DNA from: Mytilus edulis
Lineage: Eukaryota > Mollusca > Bivalvia > Mytilida > Mytilidae
Direction: 5' to 3'
NCBI RefSeq assembly: GCF_963676685.1
Contig: NC_092346.1
Location: forward strand, 93,361,917-93,425,916
DNA: 64,000 nt
A model generated the notes under the pieces. The model was not told where the DNA came from, did no database searches, and was given only the letters and a program-made list of their open reading frames with translations. The stretch's first letter is position 1, and each line of letters opens with the position of its first letter. Shown here in pieces: positions 33,849 to 43,547 of the stretch. The translations under genes and the position numbers were made by a program.

Positions 33849-36800
33849 CTATGAAACACAAAAAGAAATATGGTTAATTTAATGTCCCTATAAAGAGCAC
33901 CAAATGTGCTGAACCATGTCATTTTCATTGTTCAACGCTGTACAGTGGCATAAATTGCTTTCATCTATGTCATTTGAACTTTGATGGATAATTGTCTCAT
34001 AAGCAATCCTACCACATTTCTTTTATTTTGAAAGTTGATTGATAATTTTGCAGATACTCTTTTTGTGTCCAAGTGTTATTATTTCTTTTATAACATGCCG
34101 ACAAATACTTTTTTGCATCTCATTACATATTTAGCTAAAAAACATAACTCTTATATAACTGAAGTCAAAGGGCAAAAGTCAAAAGTACCGGTATGTCAAT
34201 CAAAGCATACAAATCTAATCTGCTAATTATCTTTACACCATATATCAGCTCAATATCTAAGGTAAGCACTTCATTCTAAAAATGTTCACATGGTCAACGC
34301 TTTTACAACCCTAAGAAATTACTAAAAGAAGCATGTAATAATCATAATCACATACTTTCACTATGATCATGAAAACACGATTACCTGTATAATAACGCTT
34401 TTCTTTTATTTACCTGTGCACTTTATTGTGAAAATGTGTGTCATTATGAATGCTACAATTCATTTCGAAATGAATGTTAATTTTGGAATGACTCGAGATT
34501 GATGTTAGCCAATCAAAATTATGTATTATAATGAAGCATACATATAATGTAGTAATTAAGTGGTAATAAGCATTCTGTAGATGTTTCATAACATATGATT
34601 GAGGCAAACTAAAGTTAGAGAACAGAAAAGAAACATTCAGCAATTTTTAAGGTTATACAGGGGGCATAACTCATGCACAGTAAAAGTGAACTTAATCTGT
34701 TTTATGTGGTAATAAGCATTGTATACAAGTTTCATATTATTTGGTTGAGGCAAACTAAAGTAAGGGAATGGAAACCACAAATTTAGCATTTTTTTCAATA
34801 GTAAAGGGGCATAACTAATGGATATAATGAAGCCACCAAAATTCAAACCTGATCTGTGGTTTGTGGTAATAAGGCCAATTACAGCAGGGGCATACAAACG
34901 TTGGATTGTAGAACTTAAATAAAAAGATAATGTATATTCCCGGGCAACACAGTGACAAAAGTGTGATTGATTTTAGCTACCGTTACAAAGGATTTAAATT
35001 GGTCTATCGGGAAACTGGAATCATCTAGCATAAGCTGTTTTCAAGTATTTGTCATATTTGAGCATTTTATTTTTAGCTCACCTGGCCCAAAGGGCCAAGT
35101 GAGCTTTTCTCATCACTTGGCGTCCGGCGTCCGGCGTTAGCTTTTACAAAAATCTTCTCCTCTGAAACTACTGGGCCAATTTTTACCAAATTTGGCCACA
35201 ATCATTATTAGGGTATCTAGTTTAATCAAAGCCTTAAAGGCTGTAAAAGCAATTGCTGCCATGTTAATGTTTGGGGACTTTTATTTTTCATCCACATATA
35301 TACAAGAATTAAACCTGACATGAGTGTTGTCTAGTTAAAAGTAAGAAGGTTTTAACTTTATATAAATAAAAGACTTTAGCAGAAAGTCATTTTTAATATG
35401 TTTTATATTTCACAAGGAGACAACACGTTTACCAGGCTAAAGTTGGGGTCAAATATACATGTGCTGAAACATATAACTCAAAAAGAAATCATCATGGATT
35501 ATCCCCTGGTAGTGTTTGTAACTTCCTTGGCAATAATTTCCTTTATTGATTTAATTTTAACTATTTTCATTATTAATTTATATTTAACCATTAACACAAA
35601 TGATTAAGTTAAAACATTTCAACTTTCCAGACGCAAATGTTAAAAAACGGGAAAGAAATAAAATATCTTACAAGACATAAACATGTAAAGAATAAATGTA
35701 TATTTCAGCTTAATAAAAATATTTTCATAATGTTACTTTGTCATCATTTTTAAAACTAAGTTCCAAACATTATTGCTCAGTTGATATGTGTCCTTCTGAT
35801 GCGATACGAGCACAGAGTTCGACCTTCCTATGGATAGAAACAAGTGCATGTGGGTACGAGATAACTACAATTCTCATGCAATCCCGAAAAGGGGGGTCAT
35901 CACAGACAAACATGACATTAAATCGTTATCACTGAACTAGTATATATATTGTATAGGGGCCAGCTGAAGGACGCCTCCGGGTGCGGGAATTTTTCGCTGC
36001 ATTGAAGACCTGTTGGTGACCTTAATTCTGCTGTTGTATGTTTTTCTATGGTCGGGTTGTTGTCTCTTTGACAAATTCCCCATTTCCATTCTCAATTTTA
36101 TTATACCAACAAGAACAAACAGCTCTACGTTGCTTTGATTTTTATCAATTTTCAGGAAACATTGCGAAAAATGATCTTCAATATTTCGAAAACATGTGAA
36201 ATAAAATTGCTAACACGGTGGACCGTCGAGTGTCAACAAACGTAGTAGACTTGTTCACTGAAAAGACGAGGATAATGGTTTCATCTGACATTTGTTATGC
36301 AAACCCAGTTTTGATCATGATATTTAAAAAGACGTACTTTTTTTCAATCTATGTATTAATAAACTAGAAAATTCCAAATTGTAAATATCTCTTCATCTGG
36401 ACCGACTTGGCATCTGGTCCATTTCATTAGTAAGGTGATCGATAAATATTACGGAGTTTTGACAGAAAAGGAAAACGAACTTATTGTTATGTGTTTTCAA
36501 CAAGGGTTTCGTTCCGCTAAATTATTTGCGCAAATAAAGTTTGTCTATTTTTAGATTACAGGTAATAATTTGACACTACGCATTAACCTGTGTAGTGATT
36601 TTGATTTTACGATAAATGTATGAATGAACGATAATTTTATGAATGAACAAGAGCACCGACGTCTTAAAGAAACACAAATTAAACATAAAAAACCGTATTT
36701 ATTAGGAGATAATTCAGTTAAATTTTCAATACTAAATCAACAACTGAAATGAATCCATATTTTGTTGAAACATCGTACGAACGGCGGAAAACGGAATCGC

Positions 36801-39800
36801 ATTTATAACTAGAGGCTCTCAAGAGCCTGTGTCGCTCACCTGTTAATGTGTTTACTGATGTCGGCCATCTTCGTTGGTAGGCGGGGTCATTAGACACTTT
36901 TTTTTAAAATAGATACCCTAGTATTATGATTGTGGCCAAGTTTGGTTAAATTTGGCCAAGTTGTTTTAGAAAAGATTTTTATACAAGTTACAAAAATGAC
37001 GAAAAGTTGTTCAATATTGACTATAAAGGGCAATAACTCCTTAAGGGGTCCTCTAACAATTTTGATCATGCAGACTTATTTGTAGATCTTACTTTGCTGA
37101 ACATTATTGCTGTTTACAGTTTATCTCTATCTATAATAGTATTCAAGATAATAACCAAAAACTGCAAAATTTCCTTAAAATCACCAATTTTAGGGCAGCA
37201 ACCCAACAACAGGTTGTCCGATTCAACTCAAAATTAGTGAGGGGATATATCTTATTCTGATGGACATTTAAATCTTGAAAGATTTGCCCTAAATGTCTTA
37301 GTTTCAAAGATATAAAGCAAAAACTGCATTTTACCACTATGTTCTAATTTTAGCCATGTCGGCCATTTTGTTTGGCAGGCTGGGTCATCGGACACATTTT
37401 TTAAACTATAAACCACAATGATATTTGTGGCCAAGTTTGGTTAAATTTGGCAAAGTAGTTTTGGAGAAGAAGATTTTTAGAAAAGTTACAAAAAATGACG
37501 AAAAGTTGTTAAAAATTGACTATAAAGGGCAATAACTCCTTAAGGGGTCAACTGACAATTTTGGTCATATTGACTTATTTGTAGGTCTTACTTTGCTGAA
37601 CATTATTGCTGTTAACAGTTTATCTCTATCTATAATAGTATTCAAGATAATAACCAAAAACTGCAAAATTTCCTTAAAATAACCATTTCACAGGCAGCAA
37701 CCCAACAACAGGTTGTCCTATTCGTCTGAAAATTTCAAGGCAGATAGATCTTGACCTGATCAACCATTTTACCCTGTCAGATTTGCTCTAAATGCTTTGG
37801 TTTTTGAGTTATTAGCCAAAAACTGCATTTTACCCCTATGTTCTATTTTTAGCCATGGTGGCCATCTTGGTTGGTTTGACGGGTCACGCCACACATTTTT
37901 TAAACTAGATACCCCAAGGATGATTGTGGCCAAGTTTGGTAGAATTTAGCCCAGTAGTTTCAGAGGAGAAGATTTTTGTAAAAGTTTACGGACGACAGAC
38001 GACAGACGACGGACGCAGGACGACGGACGCCAAGTGATGAGAAAAGCTCACTTGACCTTTCAGGTCAGGTGAGCTAAAAATGTACTTTTTTTCACTCGGA
38101 CTTCTATGTTATTTGATAGTCAAACGGTTGACCCTTTAAATACAAAAATACATCTACAAGAACATATTCTGAAACTTCTTAAATCCACTAACTTTTTTTT
38201 AAAGTTTCAAGCTATGTATTGCATTAGAAAACATACATAGGTGTTAAAGAATGACTGACCAGGAGCCTGTTTAACAAAATACTATGGCTTGATCTGGGCG
38301 GAGTCTCTGATCTGGGTCACAAAGATGGCCATACGGGACGGCATAAAAGCAATTGCTTTAAAAATTGTGTCCGGTGACCTGGCCAACCAACCAAGATGGC
38401 CACCATGGCTAAAAATAGAACATAGGGGTAAAATACAGTTTTTGGCTTATAACTCAAAAACCAAAGCATTTAGAGCAAATCTGACAAATGGTAAAATTGT
38501 TAATCAGGTCAAGATCTATCTGCCCTGAAATTATGAGATGAATCAGACAACCCGTTGATAGGTTGCTGCCCCTGAATTGGTAATTTTAAGGAAATTTTGC
38601 TGTTTTTGGTTATTATCTTAAATATTATCATAGATAGAGATAAACTGTAAACAGCAAAAATGTTCAGTAAAATAAGATCTACAAATAAGTCAACAGGACC
38701 AAAATGGTCTGTTGACCCCTTTAGGAGTTATTGCCCTTAATAGTCAATTTTTAACCATTTTTTGTAAATCTTAGTCATCTTTTACAAAAATCTTCTCCTC
38801 TGAAACTACTGGGCCAAATTAAACCAAACTTGACCACAATCATCATTGGGGTATCTTGTTAAAAAATTGTGTCCGGTGACCTGGCCAACCAACCAAGATG
38901 GCCGCCATGGCTAAAAATAGAACATAGGGGTAAAATGCAGTTTTTGGCTTATCACTCAAAAACCAAAGCATTTAGAGCAGATCTGACATTGGTAAAATTG
39001 TTTATCAGGTCAAGATCTATCTGCCCTGAAATTTTTAGATGAATTGGACAACCCGTTGATAGGTTGCTGCCCCTGAATTGGTAATTTTAAGGACATTTTG
39101 CTGTTTTTGGTTATTATCTTGAATATTATTATAGATAGAGATAAACTGTAAACAGCAAAAATGTTCAGCAAAGTAAGATCTACAAATAAGTCAACAAAAC
39201 CAAAATGGTCTGTTGATTTCTTTAGGAGTTATTGCCCTTTATAGTCAATTTTTAACCATTTTTCGTAAATCTTAGTGATCTTTTACAAAAATCCTCTCCT
39301 CTGAAACTACTGGGCCAAATTAAACCAAACTTGGCCACAATCATCATTGGGGTATTTAGTTTAAAAATTGTGTCCCGTGACCTGGCCAACCAACCAAGAT
39401 GGCCACCATGGCTAAAAATAGAACATAGGGGTAAAATGCAGTTTTTGGCTTATAACTCTGAAACCACAGCCTTTAGAGCAAATCTGACATGGGGTTAAAT
39501 TGTTTATCAGGTCAAGATCTATCTGCCCTGAAATTTTCAGATGAATCTGACAACCTGTTGTTGGGTTGCTGCCCCTGAATTGGTAATTTTAAGGAAATTT
39601 TCTTGTTTTTGGTTGTTATCTTGAATATTATTATAGATAGAGATAAACTGTAAACATCAATAATGTTAAGCAAAGTAAGATTTACAAATAAGTCAACATG
39701 ACGGAAATGGTCAATTGACCCCTAAGGAGTTATAGTCCTTTGTAGTCATACATTTGTAAATTTTAACTAACATTTTCCACTACTGGGCCAAGTTCATTAT

Positions 39801-41279
39801 AGATAGAGATAATTGTAAGTAGCAAGAATGTTCAGTAAAGTAAGATGTACAAACACATCACCATCACCAAAACACAATTCTGTCATGAATCCATCTGCGT
39901 CCTTTGTTTAATATTCACATAGACCAAGGTGAGCGACAAAGGCTCTTTAGAGCCTCTAGTTGTGTTGTTATTTATGTTCATAGGACAGTACCTATTCACT
40001 GCTTACTATATTTTCCTAACTTACCTGGACTTGTTCTTGATATACCAGCTACCCTCCCTATAACTCTTGGTTCAAAGTCATCCACCTTACTGTTACAAGC
40101 TGCCTGAAGTTCCTGGGTGTTCATTGCTGTAAAACACTCACATTATTAATCATTGTTGCCATACTGGTAAACATATATATCCTATAGTTATTATGTATAA
40201 GTTGTAAAATCTTTGACTTTCATAACTTATTAATGTATGTTGATAGTCATAATGTTGATGATCTTGCTGCAACATTTCATACACATGTAAATGCTCCATC
40301 TATTAAACTTATACTTTTCTTGTATACATCCAACATGTATATTTTCTTTCAGTATTTAAAGTAACATGTGTTTACACTTATTTTTGATTACATTCATATA
40401 TACATGTAATAACTTGTCTTGTCCACAATACAGAACTGGACTAAGCATTAGATTTTTTCAACTTCAGTTTTATCCTTTAACAAAGATACATACCTGATGC
40501 TTTCATAGCATGCTTCCTTTCAACATACTGTAAAATAAAAATAAAACCATTTATTATCATTTTTTAGAAGTGGATTTTCTTTAGTTTCTTATTGCATCAT
40601 TCTGAAAGATAACAAAATAATATGACTGACTTTTGTCTTAAATATTTACTTAAATGGTCTTCATATCTTGTGCTAACAATTAACACACAGCAAAAAAACT
40701 TTAAATACCTTGTTCAGAGGAGACACTTCAATCAACATCAATAATCAGACAATTAAGCAGATGTTTTAAACAAAAATGCTTATGCAAGTCGAATGTTATT
40801 TACATAAATACACCTATTCAAAGATTTTTCATTTAACTCTGGAGACTTGAAAATTATATGGACTTTTACTCTGACATGTATTCAGATTGAATTACATTAT
40901 TGCTTACCAATTCCATGAGTTTATCCAAGTTTTGACCCTCATCTGCACAACATATCTCCTTTCCATTCTCGTCTCTCTTTGAAAATTGTCTGAAATTAAT
41001 TGGGTCATCATCAGGGTGGATGGATACCTCATCACAAGGCAGACAAAATGTCTTGGAAGGGTTGATAATCACTCTCTGTGATTTATCCTTCACAAAAAAG
41101 GCAATGATGAAAATCAAGATGGCTAGTAAGAAGACATTGAGAATCCCCAGAAGAATGGTCAGAGTGGTCTTCTTCATATACTTTCCTCCTGATGACTCTT
41201 TCTCTTTTCCCTTTTTTGGTAGCATTGCAGCATTTTCTTCTACAGGATCTGCACCACTAGGTCCAGCAGTATCTGACAT
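33448..41279 (-). CDS. TNF-superfamily ligand, complete, 302 residues
   Basis: Four exons on the minus strand: 41279-40908, 40527-40494, 40126-40025 and 33848-33448, with GT-AG borders and matching phases (909 bp including TAA). Layout: cytoplasmic tail 1-39 with basic KKGKEKESSGGKYMKK next to the membrane, one hydrophobic segment about 40-63 (no signal peptide, so type II), a stalk with C-x-x-C (79-82) and a CC pair (110-111), and a C-terminal TNF homology domain in the last exon. A secreted or membrane-bound trimeric cytokine acting on TNF-receptor family members is the family role. The mussel paralogue cannot be assigned, so no symbol is given. The start ATG at 41279 is the first in frame before the membrane segment. 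Confidence 0.88.
33955..34025 (-). repeat. 'agatgtggtat' family fragment
   Basis: ttgtctcataagcaatccta then ccacattt on the plus strand is the inverse of the family head. Truncated and diverged; lies in TNF intron 3. Confidence 0.65.
34370..34920. repeat. Degenerate tandem repeat in TNF intron 3
   Basis: Blocks such as ggtaataagcattctgtaga / ggtaataagcattgtataca, tgattgaggcaaactaaagt / ggttgaggcaaactaaagta and ggggcataactcatg / ggggcataactaatg recur with a spacing of about 170 bp, at least twice with partial copies. Confidence 0.7.
35072..35300 (+). mobile_element. 'tcacttggcgtccg' family, truncated left end
   Basis: It has ttagctcacctggcccaaag with the ggcccaaagggcc foldback, tcatcacttggcgtccggcg and the tcttctcctctgaaactact marker, then loses similarity. 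Only the left end of the family is present. Confidence 0.8.
35955..36100 (+). repeat. Dispersed repeat fragment
   Basis: The block aggggccagctgaaggacgc, then cctgttggtgaccttaattc and gttgttgtctctttgacaaa resembles the 3' end of a common mussel repeat in my memory. No internal copy in the window confirms it. Confidence 0.45.
36808..38082 (-). mobile_element. 'tcacttggcgtccg' family, inverted full-ended copy
   Basis: In reverse orientation it has both family ends: agaggctctcaagagcctgt at its left and ggacgccaagtgatgagaaa then aggtcaggtgagctaaa at its right. About 2.5 internal units with a period near 495 bp are visible (tgacgaaaagttgtt at about 36997 and 37495). Confidence 0.85.
38270..39960 (+). 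mobile_element. 'tcacttggcgtccg' family, direct copy lacking the usual left end
   Basis: Three units are present (aaatcttctcctctgaaact at about 38789 and a variant at about 39291, period 502 bp). The right end aaggtgagcgacaaaggctc then tttagagcctct is typical. The left begins abruptly in mid-unit, followed by gtccggtgacctggccaacc. It lies less than 200 bp from the inverted copy at 36808-38082. Confidence 0.8.
40025..40126 (-). CDS. TNF ligand exon 3: stalk to THD linker
   Basis: 102 bp. It encodes MNTQELQAACNSKVDDFEPR then VIGRVAGISRTSP. Minus-strand acceptor gttttacag, donor gtaagt. The 34-codon length and 1-nt overhang fit exon 2 and exon 4. No domain is recognisable. Confidence 0.82.
40494..40527 (-). 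CDS. TNF ligand exon 2: 34-bp micro-exon
   Basis: It encodes YVERKHAMKAS. Minus-strand acceptor attttacag, donor gtatgt. Phase is 0 at entry and 1 at exit, which is required to connect exon 1 to exon 3. It is too short for standard frame scans and was found through splice signals. Basic residues here could be a stalk cleavage region, but that is a guess. Confidence 0.75.
40908..41279 (-). CDS. TNF ligand exon 1: tail, membrane segment, stalk
   Basis: It encodes residues 1-124, starting MSDTAGPSGADPVEENAAML. The hydrophobic segment TILLGILNVFLLAILIFIIA is preceded by KK and followed by KDKSQR, consistent with a type II orientation. The stalk has FCLPCDE, FRQFSKRDE and EICCADE. Donor gtaagc on the minus strand. 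The frame continues past the donor to a stop, so the longer open frame is not the real exon. Confidence 0.87.
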
Positions 41280-42250
41280 TGTTGATATTCACAGTGTTTT
41301 ACACTACTAAGTTCTACAATATTAAACACTTATTGTAATTGATAGTCTAGTCATAGAGTTAGACTAACTTTATTTATTCCCTTGGAGACTCTTAAAAATG
41401 TCAATGTCTATTTGAATATCTCAAACAATAACCTGATTTTTTAAATTTTAGTTGAAGTAAAAGTTATAATATAAGTATATTTAAAGCTTTCTTTCAAAAG
41501 AATTCTTTATACCTCAACAGCCTTTTGTCTTAAGATTTCTGACTTTCAGCATGGATATTTTTTTTTTAATCTAAATACACACATAGTAGTTTAAGTAAAT
41601 AGAAACTATTGTAGTCATTGAAAATGAAATTTAATGGTCTATATTGGTTCTTTCATTATTACATGTATATGAGTAATAAGTTTGTCAAAGTCATATTTTA
41701 TTCTGCTAACAAGGAGATAGCTCAGGATTTTTAAACTCATGGACCTCCAATTTCTAACCTACTGCATCAAGGAAACACAAATATTTTAGGCCTTCAAACA
41801 AAAAAAATCAGGATTTTATTGGCTAATTGATTATGTGAAATGTTATTTACTCTTTATAAATTGGGAAAAAATAAATGACGTTAGTGCAGTTTATGGAATA
41901 ATCTAAAGATTTAACTTCAAATGTCTTTTAATATTACAGATTCATTTGAATTTCCACTGAGCTCAATACAGAGAAGTTTTGAGTCTTTGTACTGTAATTC
42001 AGTTTTTTTTTTAATTTTATGTTTAATTGACTGCATAAATTTGTACCAAATTGTTTATTTTATATACAAAATGTAAAATCTCTTTTTGGACACATCTTTT
42101 ATACAAGTTACAACTTTCACAAAATTGGAATAAATAAACACTGGAAGTCCTGTACATTTGTCAGTGCAGAATTTTTGTTCATCAAGGTCAGTACATCTTT
42201 TTATTGAAGAATCAGAACTCAACACCAACATGTAATCATACAGTAAAAAT
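41280..42250. other. Upstream of the TNF-ligand gene; nothing identified
   Basis: AT-rich sequence that should contain the 5' UTR and promoter of the minus-strand gene. I found no convincing TATA box, initiator or kappaB site. No coding frame. Confidence 0.5.
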
Positions 42251-42251
42251 C

Positions 42252-43026
42252 AGAGGCTCTTAAGAGCCTGTGTCGCTCACCTTGGTCTATGTGCATATTA
42301 AAACAAAAGACACAGATGGATTAATGACAAAATTGTGTTTTGGTGATGGTGATGTGTTTGTAGGTCTTACTTTACTGAACATTCTTGCTACTTACAATTA
42401 TCTCTATCTATAATGAACTTGGCCAAATAGTGACAGAGGAAAATATTTTGTTAAAAATTTACAAATTTATAAAACATTGTTAAAAATTTACTGTAAAGGG
42501 CAATAACTCCTTAAAATGTCAACTGACCATTTTGGTCATGTGACTAATTTGTAGATCTTACTTTGCTGAACATTATTGCTGTTTACAGTTTATCCCTATC
42601 TATAATAATATTCAAGATAATAACCCAAAACAGCAAAATTACCAATTCAGGGGCAGCAACCCAACAACCATTTGTCCGATTCATCTGAAAATTTCAAGGC
42701 AGATAGATCTTGACATGATAAACAATTTAACCCCCATGTCAGATTTGCTCTAAATGCTTTGGTTTCAGAGCCAAAATCTATATTTTACCCCTATGTTCTA
42801 TTTTTAGCCATGGCCACCATCTTGGATGGTTGGCCAGGTCACCGGACACATTTTTTAAACTAGATACCCAAAAGATGATTGTGGCCAAGTTTGGTTAAAG
42901 TTGGTCCAGTAGTTTCAGAGGAGAAGATTTTTGTAAAAGTAAATGACGACGGATGACGGACGACGACGGACAACGGACGCCAAGTGATGACAAAGCTCAC
43001 TTGGCCTTTTAGGACAAGTGAGCTAA
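42252..43026 (-). mobile_element. 'tcacttggcgtccg' family, inverted single-unit copy
   Basis: It runs from agaggctcttaagagcctgt then gtcgctcacct to ggacgccaagtgatgacaaa and cttttaggacaagtgagct. Only one internal unit, so it is the minimal full-ended member in this window. A simple tract of gacgacggacgac lies near its right end. Confidence 0.85.
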
Positions 43027-43077
43027 TAAAAAGGAATAATTGTCAAAGCCACGATTTTCATTTATTACTGTGCTTAT

Positions 43078-43464
43078 TCAGTAGGCTTTGTCCTATCACA
43101 ATAAAAATTTATACCAATTGATAATAGTTTTTCTAAATTTCAGTTTGATGTTGTGTTTTGTATACTGTCTTTGCTTTGTAGCGGGGTTGCTTCCCCTCCT
43201 TAGTACAGGTAGAACATATAAAGCCAGTCTTAATCAACTGAGCTAGAGAATCGATTCTTTGGCTCAGTGGGTTAACACACTGACTGTCACCCAGGCGACC
43301 GGGGTTCTAATCCCGGGTGGTGACGATATAAATTTGTAGAGTAGATACATGCTCTCCGGTTACAGCTTATCAGTAGGCTTTGTCCTATCACAAAAAAAAA
43401 ATTATACCAACTGATAATAGTTTTTCTAAATTTCAGTTTGATATTGTGTTTTGTATACTGTCTT
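43078..43464 (+). repeat. 94-bp direct repeats around a tRNA-like SINE block
   Basis: 43078-43171 and 43370-43464 are near-identical (tcagtaggctttgtcctatc ... tatactgtctt). The ~200 bp between them contain a tRNA-like segment. The arrangement could be a tandem duplication with an internal insertion, or two successive repeat monomers. Confidence 0.8.
43253..43325 (+). ncRNA. tRNA-like (Asp-type) SINE head
   Basis: gattctttggctcagtgggt carries an A-box-like start and ccggggttctaatcccgg a T-arm with a B-box-like ggttctaatcc. Between them ctgactgtcacccag could fold as an anticodon arm with GTC in the loop. The acceptor stem is poor, so I read it as a tRNA-derived SINE promoter, not a working tRNA gene. 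Confidence 0.6.
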
Positions 43465-43547
43465 GAGGTCTTTCTCTAATTTTGCCAAGGCACTGTCAAA
43501 GGTAGGACATAAAGTCACAGGACAAAACGTTGCAGACAAAAAGTTAA

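Noticed and set aside
38289-38528. 79-codon frame with WVTKMAIRDGIKA
   Set aside because: It is part of the tcacttggcgtccg repeat family, in which no frame is conserved between units.
43253-43325. Functional tRNA-Asp gene
   Set aside because: The T-arm and anticodon-like arm are present but the acceptor stem does not pair well and the segment sits in a repeat. Called a tRNA-derived SINE head instead.
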